Shown here piece after piece: positions 1 through 7,336 of a stretch of 64,000 nucleotides of DNA. Location of the stretch: contig NZ_JAQTLY010000009.1 of NCBI RefSeq assembly GCF_028714655.1, forward strand, positions 1-64,000. The letters run 5' to 3'. Each line of letters starts with the position of its first letter. Position 1 is the first letter of the stretch. The translations under genes and the position numbers were made by a program. Under the pieces are notes generated by a model, which searched no databases, was not told where the DNA came from, and was given only the letters and a program-made list of their open reading frames with translations. Origin of the DNA: Sulfurimonas sp. (GTDB lineage: Bacteria; Campylobacterota; Campylobacteria; Campylobacterales; Sulfurimonadaceae).

Positions 1-2
1 CT

Positions 3-938
3 AAAGAGATTAAAAAGAATCTCGGCACATTCTACAATATCACTATTGGCATCATCAAATTTTATGAGTTTATTGAGATGATGAATTTAAAAGATATTAC
101 ACAAATCACAAATTCTATCTTCTATCACGACTTTATAGGCAAAGAACTTGATAAGACAACAAAAGGCACTAGGGTTGGTTATAAAAGTGCTGTAAAGCAG
201 TTATTTGACTTTATAGAGCTATATAATAACTACTATGAAGATGGCAGACCGTTTCTTTTTAGACTTACTAGAGATAGTGAGAATAAATCAATACCATCAC
301 ATCATCTAAAACAGTATAGAAAAATTCCAATTTTCCTCACAATGGAAGAGCTACAAAAGTTAAACGATGGCATTATGACTTGCACGAATTTTCTCAAATC
401 AAACTATGATTTTCAAAGAGCTAAAGATGTGCTGATTATGAAACTTTTGATTTATAGCGGAATTACACCGTCAGAACTTGCAGAACTTAAACTTAGTGAC
501 ATAACAGAAGTGGAAGTAAAGAACAAAAAATATTTACAGCTAGATATTAAAGGTAGTAATCTAAGCGACAGAAAGATACCTATATCAAATAAAAACATTA
601 TTAGATATTATAACAGTTACTTAAAAGTGCGAGAGCCACAAGAACATAATTATTTGTTTTATGACAAAGCAGACACAAATAGGAAAATCAGAACTCAATA
701 TGTGTTGATAGTTGTTAAAAAGTTTTTTGAACATGCAGAAATTGAAAAGCCAAAAATAACAGCAGAGGTAATTCGGAACACTTTTGGAATCACCTTGTAT
801 AATTTAGAAAGCCCTGAATTATATATAAAAGAGCTTATGGGATATAAAACAATTCAGATGCTTAAAGAGCTTATTAAATACAGCGATAAAGACTTACCAA
901 AAGCGAGTGAAGTGTTTAGTTATGTTGATAAAATATAA
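3..938 (+). CDS. Tyrosine recombinase/integrase, 5' end outside window
   Basis: The reading frame is open from the first bases of the window, so the start codon lies upstream; 311 codons are visible. The order is that of a phage-integrase/Xer protein: an N-terminal helical core-binding part, then a catalytic part starting near IPIFLTMEEL. The usual G-[LM]-R-x-x-E box reads GITPSEL, so the first catalytic Arg is Thr. The H-x-x-R box reads EVIRNTF, with the Arg kept and the His replaced by Glu. The C-terminal Tyr is probably the one in LIKYS. Family resemblance is closest to XerH/XerT-like recombinases of Campylobacterota. It lies directly before the array of small repeat-bounded genes and is its obvious candidate recombinase, but the substitutions make cleavage activity uncertain. 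Confidence 0.75.
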   Translation, partial: KEIKKNLGTFYNITIGIIKFYEFIEMMNLKDITQITNSIFYHDFIGKELDKTTKGTRVGYKSAVKQLFDFIELYNNYYEDGRPFLFRLTRDSENKSIPSHHLKQYRKIPIFLTMEELQKLNDGIMTCTNFLKSNYDFQRAKDVLIMKLLIYSGITPSELAELKLSDITEVEVKNKKYLQLDIKGSNLSDRKIPISNKNIIRYYNSYLKVREPQEHNYLFYDKADTNRKIRTQYVLIVVKKFFEHAEIEKPKITAEVIRNTFGITLYNLESPELYIKELMGYKTIQMLKELIKYSDKDLPKASEVFSYVDKI

Positions 939-966
939 AAGCATTGTATAAAATAGTATATAATGC

Positions 967-995
967 TTGACAAATGAGAACATAAGTAATATAAT
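967..995 (+). promoter_or_regulatory. Sigma-70 promoter reading into the small-gene array
   Basis: TTGACA at 967-972 and TATAAT at 990-995 are separated by 17 bp, a consensus promoter. It lies just after the recombinase gene and about 30 bp before the first small gene. The TATAATTTGYGTA context is shared with the promoters at 4801 and 7280. Confidence 0.75.
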
Positions 996-1026
996 TTGCG
1001 TATAATTAAAGAGAGAAGGATTTAAG

Positions 1027-1173
1027 ATGGCATTAGTTAAATCAAGTTACAACTATCAAAGATACTTAAAGCAGTGTGAGTCTTTAGGCAAAAGACCGCT
1101 CCAAAAAGAAGAAGATTATATACAAGATTTTTATTTGTTGGTTGAAAAATACGGGCTACAAAGAGGTGTGTAA
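1027..1173 (+). CDS. Small hypothetical protein, 48 aa
   Basis: This short reading frame starts MALVKSSYNYQ and ends YGLQRGV. It has a good ribosome binding site (AGAAGGA about 5 bases before the ATG) and sits directly behind a consensus promoter, so it is probably translated. The product is hydrophilic, with no signal peptide or membrane segment. I do not recognise the family. The next gene starts one base after its stop, so the two are likely translated from one message. Confidence 0.5.
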   Translation: MALVKSSYNYQRYLKQCESLGKRPLQKEEDYIQDFYLLVEKYGLQRGV

Positions 1174-1174
1174 A

Positions 1175-1339
1175 ATGTCACAAGCTTATCAAAAACCAAT
1201 TATTATTCCGTCATCTAAGACAGTGCATAATAAAATAGTCGCCGTTCTTAATTTATTTAATGAATATAAAAAATATGTGAATTTAGATTCAGCAACTAGC
1301 GTCGAAAAAAGAATGATTTTTAAAGAACTTTGTCAATGA
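1175..1339 (+). CDS. Small hypothetical protein, 54 aa
   Basis: The start is taken at ATG 1175 (MSQAYQKPIII), one base after the upstream stop and with GAGGTGTG as a possible ribosome binding site; the longer in-frame ORF from 1142 would overlap the preceding gene. The protein is short and hydrophilic, with no motif I recognise. Its stop codon overlaps the ATG of the next small frame (ATGA), suggesting translational coupling. Confidence 0.45.
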   Translation: MSQAYQKPIIIPSSKTVHNKIVAVLNLFNEYKKYVNLDSATSVEKRMIFKELCQ

Positions 1340-1467
1340 AGTTAAAGTTTATTGAAAATCTTTTAAGGCGATTTTACATCGACATGAATGAGAATATCAC
1401 TCACTCAAAAGCCGATATTCAAAAAGCTAAAGATTGGTTTTTAGCTGAACACAGCATAGTATTATAA
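1336..1467 (+). pseudogene. Internally deleted remnant of a DUF262-like gene
   Basis: The 43-codon frame begins MKLKFIENLL and continues RRFYIDMNENITHSK to the stop. Both halves match the intact gene at 7337-7912: the first matches its MKLKFVENIL stretch and the second its last 33 residues. About 230 bp in between, including the DGLQRTTAL core motif, are missing, and the join is in frame. It is therefore an in-frame internal deletion copy rather than an independent gene. It starts within the stop of the preceding gene, so a short peptide could still be made. Confidence 0.75.
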
Positions 1468-1489
1468 CTACATACAACAAGGATTTAAG

Positions 1490-1726
1490 ATGAAAGTTTA
1501 CGGTGGAACTATGTTTTTGGATGGTATTCAAAGACGAGTAATAGTTAGTGCAAAAACCAAAAAGAAAGCTATCGAATTATTAAATATCAAACAGTGTGAT
1601 TTTAAACACGCTTTCGCTGAAACAAGAAATGTTATTGAGTTGAGAGTTGCTTTGTCTGAGGAAGAGACAGTTTTTTATTCAGATAAAAATGAGAGAAACT
1701 ACACGAAATTAGAAACACTGAAATAA
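1490..1726 (+). CDS. Hypothetical protein ending in a cassette-boundary motif
   Basis: This 78-residue protein starts MKVYGGTMFLDG and contains a YGG...RRVIVSAKTKKKAIELL stretch that reads like a small alpha/beta domain; I do not recognise the family. The ribosome binding site is AAGGATTTAAG. The last codons are ACA CTG AAA TAA, so the stop codon and the final Leu-Lys lie inside the ACTGAAATAAG repeat that marks gene boundaries in this region. No signal peptide or membrane segment. Confidence 0.65.
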   Translation: MKVYGGTMFLDGIQRRVIVSAKTKKKAIELLNIKQCDFKHAFAETRNVIELRVALSEEETVFYSDKNERNYTKLETLK

Positions 1727-1740
1727 GAGGAGTTGGATTT

Positions 1741-2052
1741 ATGAGAAATTATAAAGATTTACCAGAGTATGTAAAAAATGCTTTAAGTCAAGAAGTTTGT
1801 GAAGAGATAGCTATTACAGACGGCATTTTCATCGAGCTGGCACAACAATTTAAAGTGAGCATCAATATCATAAAAGAGATAAAATTCAATGAACCGACAA
1901 CGGATGATTTGAGAACCAAAATTAGACTTAAAGTTGGAAACCTACCTAGAACCATTGAGAACCATTCGGCTCTTTCAATAGAACAATTAAGTCATGTTTT
2001 AAAAAAATTAGACGAAATAACTGATTATATTATAAAAACAGAAGCGTATTAA
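1741..2052 (+). CDS. Hypothetical protein, 103 aa
   Basis: This soluble protein (MRNYKDLPEYVKN) has a GGAG ribosome binding site. It contains a possible helix-turn-helix-like stretch (ELAQQFKVSINIIKEI, about residues 35-50), which would fit a small DNA-binding protein, but the rest is not recognisable. A repeat copy (ACTGAAATAAG at 2071) lies in the gap after the stop, so the gene occupies one repeat-bounded unit. Confidence 0.6.
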   Translation: MRNYKDLPEYVKNALSQEVCEEIAITDGIFIELAQQFKVSINIIKEIKFNEPTTDDLRTKIRLKVGNLPRTIENHSALSIEQLSHVLKKLDEITDYIIKTEAY

Positions 2053-2091
2053 AAAATACAATATAAAACTACTGAAATAAGAGAGGCAAAA

Positions 2092-2328
2092 ATGACAATA
2101 AGATTAGATTATGTAGTGTATAGTTTAGCGGTAGTGCTTTTTACTTATGCCTTTATTGTGCCAATCCATAAATCATTTTCACTCGATTTAGCTAATAGTA
2201 TTGGTATTGAAAACTTGGGAGAATTCATTGATTTATTGCTTTGGATTCCATCTTTAGTGATGTGTGTATTGCCAATAGGAATATTTATTTTTTTAAATAG
2301 TTTTAGCGCTAAAAAATTACTGAAATAA
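2092..2328 (+). CDS. Small two-helix membrane protein
   Basis: The 78-residue product has two hydrophobic segments, about residues 8-26 and 47-70, joined by a short polar loop, and a basic C-terminus (AKKLLK). The family is not recognised. GAGAGG precedes the ATG. The last codons TTA CTG AAA TAA fall inside the boundary repeat at 2319-2329. The next gene is also a membrane protein, so the pair could form one function, but there is no direct evidence. Confidence 0.6.
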   Translation: MTIRLDYVVYSLAVVLFTYAFIVPIHKSFSLDLANSIGIENLGEFIDLLLWIPSLVMCVLPIGIFIFLNSFSAKKLLK

Positions 2329-2358
2329 GATGAAAATCATAATGGTAGGAGACGTCAG

Positions 2359-2943
2359 ATGACAAAAGAGATAGGGAATCCTATTGTAGGTGTAGCTTTA
2401 GTGACAGTTATAATTCTTTTAGTAGTTGCTTTTGATGCTAAGTATTTTATACTTGCACGTGGCATCGATCAAACCTCCTTGGAGGTTCTTCCATTAATGT
2501 TTTGTCTAGTGCCGGCGATAAGTGCTCTCTTTTTTATCGAGGATAGCCCATCTGAAAAAGAAAACTCCATTGCCGGGAGAATTGGGCTAGAGAAGCATTA
2601 TATATTCTACATAAGCTGTATATACATATTTCTTTCTTTAATTTTTAATTTTTGGCAAGAGTTAGGGATTGCATTTTCTATCTTTATGCTTTTGCTCTCT
2701 TTTTTTGCAGTTATATTGTTTTGTTATACGGTAATATTTTTAATGTTGTGTCTATTTGAGAAACTATTTAATCATTTTTATTGGATTCTTACGGGGGAAG
2801 AAAAAAAATCTTTCCTGATGTCTAAATTCATTGTATTTGTTAAATCTTCTGTAGCTTTAATTGAACCAAAATTGCCTTTTTTTCAAATCGGATTAATCAT
2901 TGGATTTATGAATTTACTTTTTGTAATAGCAACTGTGTCTTGA
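2359..2943 (+). CDS. Polytopic membrane protein, 194 aa
   Basis: About five hydrophobic segments can be drawn: residues 9-28, 38-57, 82-104, 108-135 and 172-193. The short soluble parts carry no known motif. It is downstream of another small membrane protein. The start at ATG 2359 is preceded by GGTAGGAGACG. It ends with TGA rather than the repeat-encoded stop; a degenerate repeat copy begins at 2975. Function unknown. Confidence 0.6.
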   Translation: MTKEIGNPIVGVALVTVIILLVVAFDAKYFILARGIDQTSLEVLPLMFCLVPAISALFFIEDSPSEKENSIAGRIGLEKHYIFYISCIYIFLSLIFNFWQELGIAFSIFMLLLSFFAVILFCYTVIFLMLCLFEKLFNHFYWILTGEEKKSFLMSKFIVFVKSSVALIEPKLPFFQIGLIIGFMNLLFVIATVS

Positions 2944-2984
2944 AAAAAGGATATTTTTAGATGAACAAGATTTTACTGGGATTA

Positions 2985-3060
2985 GTTTTTAAACCAGATT
3001 CTAGCCTCTTCTTAATCCAAGGGGTCTGAATGTGTTTTAAAATCAAAATTGGAGAGACAA
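2985..3060 (+). repeat. Long cassette-boundary hairpin, copy 1
   Basis: This element is almost the same as 8497-8568. Its arms start TTTTTAAACCAGATTC and end GAATGTGTTTTAAAA, and pair as an imperfect hairpin. It is preceded by ACTGGGATTAG, a degenerate version of ACTGAAATAAG, and ends at the ribosome binding site of the next gene (GGAGAGACAAG). A 22-codon frame at 2961-3029 (MNKILLGLVF...) runs into it and is probably the remnant of a lost gene's signal peptide. Confidence 0.65.
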
Positions 3061-3061
3061 G

Positions 3062-3388
3062 ATGAATAAGTGGATTGCAAAAATTTTACAAGAGCGTGAG
3101 AAACAAATCACTAAAAATGGCTACATGCCAGAGCATGACGACGAACACACAGATGGAAGTATCGCTGATGCCGCGGCTCATTATGCTTCACATACTAAAT
3201 CTGAATTATATCCTTGGGATAAGCAATATAATTCTAAAGAAAAACACTCCAGAATAGAACAGCTTGTTATTGCCGGTGCATTGATTGTAGCAGAGCTGGA
3301 ACGCTTAGAGCGTGCCAATATAAATGTGGATTTTAGTCAACATAAAAGTTCGTTTGGAAAAACTGCCGATGGAATGATACAAGCTTAA
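3062..3388 (+). CDS. Phage-type hypothetical protein (ER-x-RQI / AAxYA family)
   Basis: The pattern is characteristic of a small protein common in phages and mobile elements: EREKQITKNGYMPEHDDEH, then IADAAAHYA, a Trp/Pro-rich patch (YPWDKQY) and RIEQLVIAGALIVAELERLER. Its role is not established, though a MazG-like fold has been suggested for similar helical proteins (inference). The 108-residue length is usual. The start at 3062 has GGAGAG 6 bases upstream, supplied by the repeated hairpin. A boundary repeat follows at 3395. Confidence 0.65.
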   Translation: MNKWIAKILQEREKQITKNGYMPEHDDEHTDGSIADAAAHYASHTKSELYPWDKQYNSKEKHSRIEQLVIAGALIVAELERLERANINVDFSQHKSSFGKTADGMIQA

Positions 3389-3430
3389 ATAATTGCTGAA
3401 ATAAGTTTTTAAATTTTAAAGGAGTAGGTT

Positions 3431-3970
3431 GTGAGTGCTAAAAGGTTTGACAAAGAGAGTTATAAATACATAAAACTAACAACAACGAAGAGTTGTAAAG
3501 GTTGTGCATGCACTCGATTTCTTTATGGCACAGGCTTACAAGAAGGTGCAAAACATATGGCTGGAGCTACGAGTGCCTTTGAGACCATGAATGGAATAGG
3601 AGAAGGCTGTTTTTCTAGATGTGATATGGGCTTTATTGTTATGGAATCTAATATTCTTAACAATAAAGAATGGCTTGAATTTCCTATTCCATTAGAACCC
3701 TGCCCAAAGCCATCTTCTAGGGAATATTGTATTGCTAGATTTTCTGATGATATAGAACAAGCTCGAAAAGACGAAGATGAATTAATATTTGATTATTTAT
3801 TGCAGATTAAACATCCTAAAACAATCGAAAAGAATGCGATAAGCTCCGCAACTGCAATTCAATATTTACTCCCTCTATCAGCAAAAAGATTGTTTATGAA
3901 AATAGATAAAATAGTAAGAGTTCCGATAGGTAGTCGAACTTTTTATCATGAAAAAACCCCACTGAAGTAA
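3431..3970 (+). CDS. Cysteine-containing hypothetical protein, 179 aa
   Basis: This gene starts with GTG, with AAAGGAG 7 bases upstream, and encodes a soluble protein. A cysteine cluster (CKGCAC near residue 23, then GCFSRCD near residue 62 and EPC near 88) suggests a metal-binding or zinc-ribbon N-terminal half; a similar Cys-rich look is seen in the gene at 8569. The family is not recognised. The end, CCA CTG AAG TAA G, is a one-base variant of the boundary repeat. Confidence 0.6.
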   Translation: MSAKRFDKESYKYIKLTTTKSCKGCACTRFLYGTGLQEGAKHMAGATSAFETMNGIGEGCFSRCDMGFIVMESNILNNKEWLEFPIPLEPCPKPSSREYCIARFSDDIEQARKDEDELIFDYLLQIKHPKTIEKNAISSATAIQYLLPLSAKRLFMKIDKIVRVPIGSRTFYHEKTPLK

Positions 3971-4000
3971 GCGTTTTTAATTTAAAAATAGAGAGTAAAC

Positions 4001-4579
4001 ATGCAAATAAACACAAAATATTCAATCGGCGATGTGGTTAAAATAAGATATTTAGTAGAAGAAGCCGTACCTTATATTTCAGCTCATATTATTGAAGATA
4101 TAGGGATAATTGACAGTATTAACATCACAAGATTTGGTATCCAATATCGTGTTTATATTAAAGATGAAACATTTGCAATGTACACTGAAATTGTGGAACT
4201 CATTGAGCATCAACCACCCGAAAAGCTCACCAAGGAACACCTCTTTCAAGTAGATTATCATGGCACAGGTGGTGCAACGATTGTAAATAAAATCACTAGG
4301 GAAAAGTTCGATTGGTTTGCTTTTAGTAATGATGGGATTGCTTTAGGAAACAAAGATAGTGTTGATGATATTAATGTAACAAATCAAGAATTAGAAGATA
4401 AATATGAATTTGAAGTAAATTTTCAAAATGAACCAGATAGAAAATTATCATTAAAAAACAGTGAAGCGTGGGAAGTTGAAGATAGTTTTAAAGTAAAACA
4501 AATTGTTATAACTAATAGCATAAAGAGATATTGTGCCTTGTATGATTGCACCAAAATCAAAAAAGTAGAGATTTTATAG
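4001..4579 (+). CDS. Hypothetical protein, 192 aa
   Basis: The N-terminal half (KYSIGDVVKIRYL, then a GIIDSINI...IQYRVYIK stretch) looks like a small beta-barrel domain of the kind found in phage and mobile-element proteins. The C-terminal half (after about residue 95) is acidic and unrecognised. There is no membrane segment. The next gene, the HTH protein, starts one base after its stop with no boundary repeat between them, so these two seem to share one cassette. Confidence 0.55.
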   Translation: MQINTKYSIGDVVKIRYLVEEAVPYISAHIIEDIGIIDSINITRFGIQYRVYIKDETFAMYTEIVELIEHQPPEKLTKEHLFQVDYHGTGGATIVNKITREKFDWFAFSNDGIALGNKDSVDDINVTNQELEDKYEFEVNFQNEPDRKLSLKNSEAWEVEDSFKVKQIVITNSIKRYCALYDCTKIKKVEIL

Positions 4580-4580
4580 T

Positions 4581-4811
4581 ATGACACCAACACAAGCAAA
4601 AAAACTAATCAAAGAACTCAACTTAACGGGTGTTGCATTTGCGGAGCTGATGGGTGCGAATAAGAACTATGTAACCAACTTTAACCGCATAGGTGTGGCT
4701 CAAAATGTAGCTATCATCTTACAGCTTTCACACAGACTTTTACAGGCAAAAGTTCCTCAAAAAGAAATCATTGAAATTATATCAAATCAAGTCATAAGAC
4801 TTGACAAGTAA
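4581..4811 (+). CDS. Small HTH (Cro/CI-like) protein, paralogue 1
   Basis: This 76-residue protein reads as a compact helix-turn-helix: TPTQAKKLIKEL, then TGVAFAELMGANKNYVTNF as the HTH core, then LQLSHRLL. It is about 65-70% identical by eye to the product at 7059-7301. Such proteins usually repress nearby promoters. Its last codons (AGA CTT GAC AAG TAA) contain the TTGACA of a strong promoter, so the gene carries a promoter in its own 3' end and may control it. Confidence 0.7.
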   Translation: MTPTQAKKLIKELNLTGVAFAELMGANKNYVTNFNRIGVAQNVAIILQLSHRLLQAKVPQKEIIEIISNQVIRLDK

Positions 4812-4829
4812 TTTATAAAAGAGTATAAT
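4801..4829 (+). promoter_or_regulatory. Promoter embedded in the 3' end of an HTH gene
   Basis: TTGACA (4801-4806) lies inside the last codons of the HTH gene; a 17-bp spacer leads to TATAAT (4824-4829). The 3' coding end, the -35 and -10 hexamers and about 15 bp downstream (TTGTGTAGATTAAAA) are repeated at 7280-7308. It would drive the DUF1566 gene at 4859. Confidence 0.8.
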
Positions 4830-4858
4830 TTGTGTAGATTAAAAATTGGGGGAAATAA

Positions 4859-5368
4859 ATGACAACTAAAAAACAATTCTTAAAAACAACCGAGCCGCTT
4901 GAAGAAAACCTAAAAGTCGCATTAACTAAATGTTATGACGATTTTAAAAATGAATTTTCAAAAACAAAAGTTGAAGATAAAATAACCACCACAGAAACAT
5001 GGTATGACGCAGAAACAAACCTAACTTGGGAGCTAAAAACTCCTGAAAATGCAACCCACCGATATGTATGGGGGAAAGAAAATATTCCAAATGCTTGGAA
5101 TCCAGAAGCACTTACGGATGATGTAAAAGACACACAAAGTTATATAGAAAAACTTAACAAAGAAAACTACGGTGGTTTCTCCGATTGGAGACTTCCAACT
5201 TTAGATGAGTTAAAAGATTTATGTTCTAAAAGAGAAATCACAGAAAATGGCGTTACTTGGACGACTACCTCGTGGACGGACGACACGGACTATTATTGGG
5301 TATGGAGTGGGACGAGCACCACCGGTGACTACTATGACGGCGACTATCATGTTCGTTGTGTGCGTTGA
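4859..5368 (+). CDS. DUF1566 (Lcl-type, C-type-lectin-like) protein with variable-looking tail
   Basis: Residues about 40-169 form a DUF1566/Lcl domain: a WYDAETNLTWE strand, then FSDWRLPTLDELKDL, and a C-terminal VRCVR. The domain has a C-type-lectin-like fold and usually binds ligands or is displayed. The last 35 codons before VRCVR are much richer in G+C than the rest of the gene, and most end in C or T (GAC, TAC, TAT, ACC, AGC, GGT, CAT), encoding a Trp/Tyr/Asp/Ser/Thr-rich stretch. That is how a variable region of a diversity-generating retroelement looks. No reverse transcriptase or template repeat was seen in the window. No signal peptide. Confidence 0.75.
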   Translation: MTTKKQFLKTTEPLEENLKVALTKCYDDFKNEFSKTKVEDKITTTETWYDAETNLTWELKTPENATHRYVWGKENIPNAWNPEALTDDVKDTQSYIEKLNKENYGGFSDWRLPTLDELKDLCSKREITENGVTWTTTSWTDDTDYYWVWSGTSTTGDYYDGDYHVRCVR

Positions 5369-5405
5369 GTTGTTTTTGCTGCATTAAGAGAAAATAAGGA
5401 AAAAA

Positions 5406-5858
5406 ATGAAAAACACACCAAAAAAACTTTATCTACAGGTGGGTGAAGATTGCCCTAGCGATATAGACTTTGACACACTTGATGATGTTTCATGGGGCAA
5501 AGAGAAAATCAATTCTAATGACATTGAATATGTAAATGCAGAAAATATACCCTTATTAGACTTCTTTTCTCCAATGGTGTTTAACTCAGTTGAAGAGCTT
5601 GATAAAAAACTCAATGAGTTAAATATTGATATGAGCCATTATGATGATAAGAGAGTTGCTAATAAAATAAGAGAATTTGGTGCAAATCAGAAAAATAATG
5701 CCAGATTGTTTTATGTAAAAGTAAAAGACATGCCAGAACGAGAGTTAAAATATCTCACAAAAGTTGATGGTTTTCAAGCAGTTAAAAATCAAGAAAATGT
5801 TTTTGTAAGTCATAATCAAAACTTACCAGCGTTGTTTGTAATTGAATTACTGAAATAA
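5406..5858 (+). CDS. Hypothetical protein, 150 aa
   Basis: This acidic soluble protein (MKNTPKKLYLQVGEDCPSD) has an AAGGAAAAAA ribosome binding region. The start resembles short phage-derived proteins that begin with a YLQ-x-G-D strand, but I cannot name a family. The final codons TTA CTG AAA TAA are part of the boundary repeat at 5849-5859. It is one repeat-bounded unit. Confidence 0.6.
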   Translation: MKNTPKKLYLQVGEDCPSDIDFDTLDDVSWGKEKINSNDIEYVNAENIPLLDFFSPMVFNSVEELDKKLNELNIDMSHYDDKRVANKIREFGANQKNNARLFYVKVKDMPERELKYLTKVDGFQAVKNQENVFVSHNQNLPALFVIELLK

Positions 5859-5867
5859 GGATTTAGA

Positions 5868-6089
5868 ATGGAGAGTATAGCAACATATCTTGGCTACATA
5901 GTGATGATTTTAGGCTTTGTTTTAGTGATTTTTTTGCTTATTATGAAGATTTGGGAATATATGTCAACCCCTAGAAAAATGCTTTACAGAAAGCTTGATA
6001 GATTGGCTAAAACTGAGCCAGAAGTTTTTTTGAATTTCTCGCTTTTTATAAAAAGAAAGTATCACTTAAGACATAAAAGTTTAAATTAA
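5868..6089 (+). CDS. Small single-span membrane protein
   Basis: The 73-residue protein has one strong hydrophobic segment (about residues 7-27, YLGYIVMILGFVLVIFLLI) followed by a basic cytoplasmic-type tail (TPRKMLYRKLDR ... KRKYHLRHKS). GGATTTAG precedes the ATG. There is no recognised family. A variant boundary repeat (ACTGAAATATG) follows at 6100. Confidence 0.55.
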   Translation: MESIATYLGYIVMILGFVLVIFLLIMKIWEYMSTPRKMLYRKLDRLAKTEPEVFLNFSLFIKRKYHLRHKSLN

Positions 6090-6121
6090 ATCTACCAAAA
6101 CTGAAATATGAGGATGAATAA

Positions 6122-6871
6122 ATGAATGAATTATTGTTAAAACAAATCAGAAGGATATTAGAAATTGAACCTTATGACGATAACGGTATCTCTTGCTGTA
6201 CTGTTACTATAAATGGGATAGTGGGTGATGGACTTGGAAAAACTTTTAGATTAGATGATAAAAAAATTGAGGAAGTTCTAAATAATGACAATACGGTTAT
6301 TTGGCTACATGATTTTTTTCAAGAAATCATCGGCAAAGAGTATCTTGATAAATTAAACCAATTAAAGTCCAATGATAAAGATGAAACGATAAAAAAATAT
6401 CAACCAATTTCAATTTGGGATTACAACACAGGCATTTTCAACTACAACATAGAAGTGTTACATAGATGTGTAGATAGTGAGGAAGAGGCAAAACAAGTAG
6501 CCAATTATGAGTTTGCTAAAGTTGGTATATTTATAGACAAAGACAAGTTGCCAGACAGAAAACTTAGAATTTGTACAGTAACAAAAGACGGGGTAGTAGA
6601 ACCTATTTTTAGAAGCAATAGAAAGATTTTAATTATGAAGCCACATGTGGCTGAAAGATTATCAGCACCGATACCGATTGATAGTGAAGAAAATGAGGCT
6701 AAAATAGTTGAAGTTCTTATGAATATGGACGAATCTTATATGGTTACAGATGATGATTATATGGAATTTAATATGCCGTTAGAACGAATACAAAACTCAA
6801 TAAATATTACACCAAATAACCCGATGCTGTTTGATAGTATTGCTTATAAGATAAATGAAGTTTTAGTATAA
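6122..6871 (+). CDS. Hypothetical protein, 249 aa
   Basis: This acidic soluble protein has no signal peptide or membrane segment. Its N-terminal 30 residues (MNELLLKQIRRILEIEPYDDNG) are followed by alternating beta-type stretches. No catalytic motif or known family was recognised. It is among the longest genes of the array and occupies one repeat-bounded unit (variant copies at 6100 and 6889). Confidence 0.55.
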   Translation: MNELLLKQIRRILEIEPYDDNGISCCTVTINGIVGDGLGKTFRLDDKKIEEVLNNDNTVIWLHDFFQEIIGKEYLDKLNQLKSNDKDETIKKYQPISIWDYNTGIFNYNIEVLHRCVDSEEEAKQVANYEFAKVGIFIDKDKLPDRKLRICTVTKDGVVEPIFRSNRKILIMKPHVAERLSAPIPIDSEENEAKIVEVLMNMDESYMVTDDDYMEFNMPLERIQNSINITPNNPMLFDSIAYKINEVLV

Positions 6872-6908
6872 AGAGTATCTAAAAAATTACTAAAATAAGG
6901 GAAAAACG

Positions 6909-7055
6909 GTGAAAAAAATATCTATAAAAATGAATAAAAAACAAAAAAAGATTTCTGAACTTCTTACAATGGTTTGGTTTATCATCTTTTTAGTGTTTGG
7001 TGAGATTCAATACAGTAGAGGAAATTACAAAGAAATAATTTCCTCTAAGGGATAA
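6909..7055 (+). CDS. Small membrane protein, 48 aa, GTG start
   Basis: The frame GTG AAA AAA ATA ... encodes a basic N-terminus (KKISIKMNKKQKK), one hydrophobic span (LLTMVWFIIFLVFG) and a short tail. AAGGGAAAAAC precedes the GTG, and the gene starts just after a variant boundary repeat (6889). It ends three bases before the TTG start of the next gene, so co-translation is likely. Short basic one-helix peptides like this can be toxins or small regulators, but nothing specific is visible. Confidence 0.45.
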   Translation: MKKISIKMNKKQKKISELLTMVWFIIFLVFGEIQYSRGNYKEIISSKG

Positions 7056-7058
7056 GCA

Positions 7059-7301
7059 TTGACACCAGAGCGAGCCAAACAACTAATTGCAGATTTAGGA
7101 CTTACGGGTGTTGAATTTGCAGAGTTGATGAACGCAAATGTAAACTATGTATCCAACTTTAACCGCAAAGGTGTTCCTCAAAATATAGCAATTATTTTAG
7201 ATATGAGCCATGAGCTTTTAAACAAAAAAATATCTAAAAAAAGAATCATTGAAATTATATCAAATCAAGTAAAAAGACTTGACAATGCTTCTAGAAAATA
7301 G
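7059..7301 (+). CDS. Small HTH (Cro/CI-like) protein, paralogue 2
   Basis: This protein is the paralogue of the one at 4581-4811. It starts with TTG where paralogue 1 has ATG, at the same residue (TPERAKQLI / TPTQAKKLI). The HTH core is TGVEFAELMNANVNYVSNF. The DNA of the two genes is especially alike over the last 60 bp, which include the TTGACA of the downstream promoter. AAGGGA lies 6 bases before the TTG. Probably a promoter-bound regulator of its own and the next cassette. Confidence 0.7.
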   Translation: MTPERAKQLIADLGLTGVEFAELMNANVNYVSNFNRKGVPQNIAIILDMSHELLNKKISKKRIIEIISNQVKRLDNASRK

Positions 7302-7308
7302 TATAATT
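7280..7308 (+). promoter_or_regulatory. Promoter embedded in the 3' end of the second HTH gene
   Basis: TTGACA at 7280-7285, a 17-bp spacer and TATAAT at 7303-7308, followed by TTGTGTAGATTAAAA. It has the same layout and sequence as 4801-4829, while the spacers differ. It drives the DUF262-like gene at 7337. Confidence 0.8.
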
Positions 7309-7336
7309 TGTGTAGATTAAAAGATGGAGACCAAAG

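Noticed and set aside
4859..5368. A complete diversity-generating retroelement
   Set aside because: Only a variable-region-like tail is seen; no reverse transcriptase, accessory gene or template repeat was found in the window.
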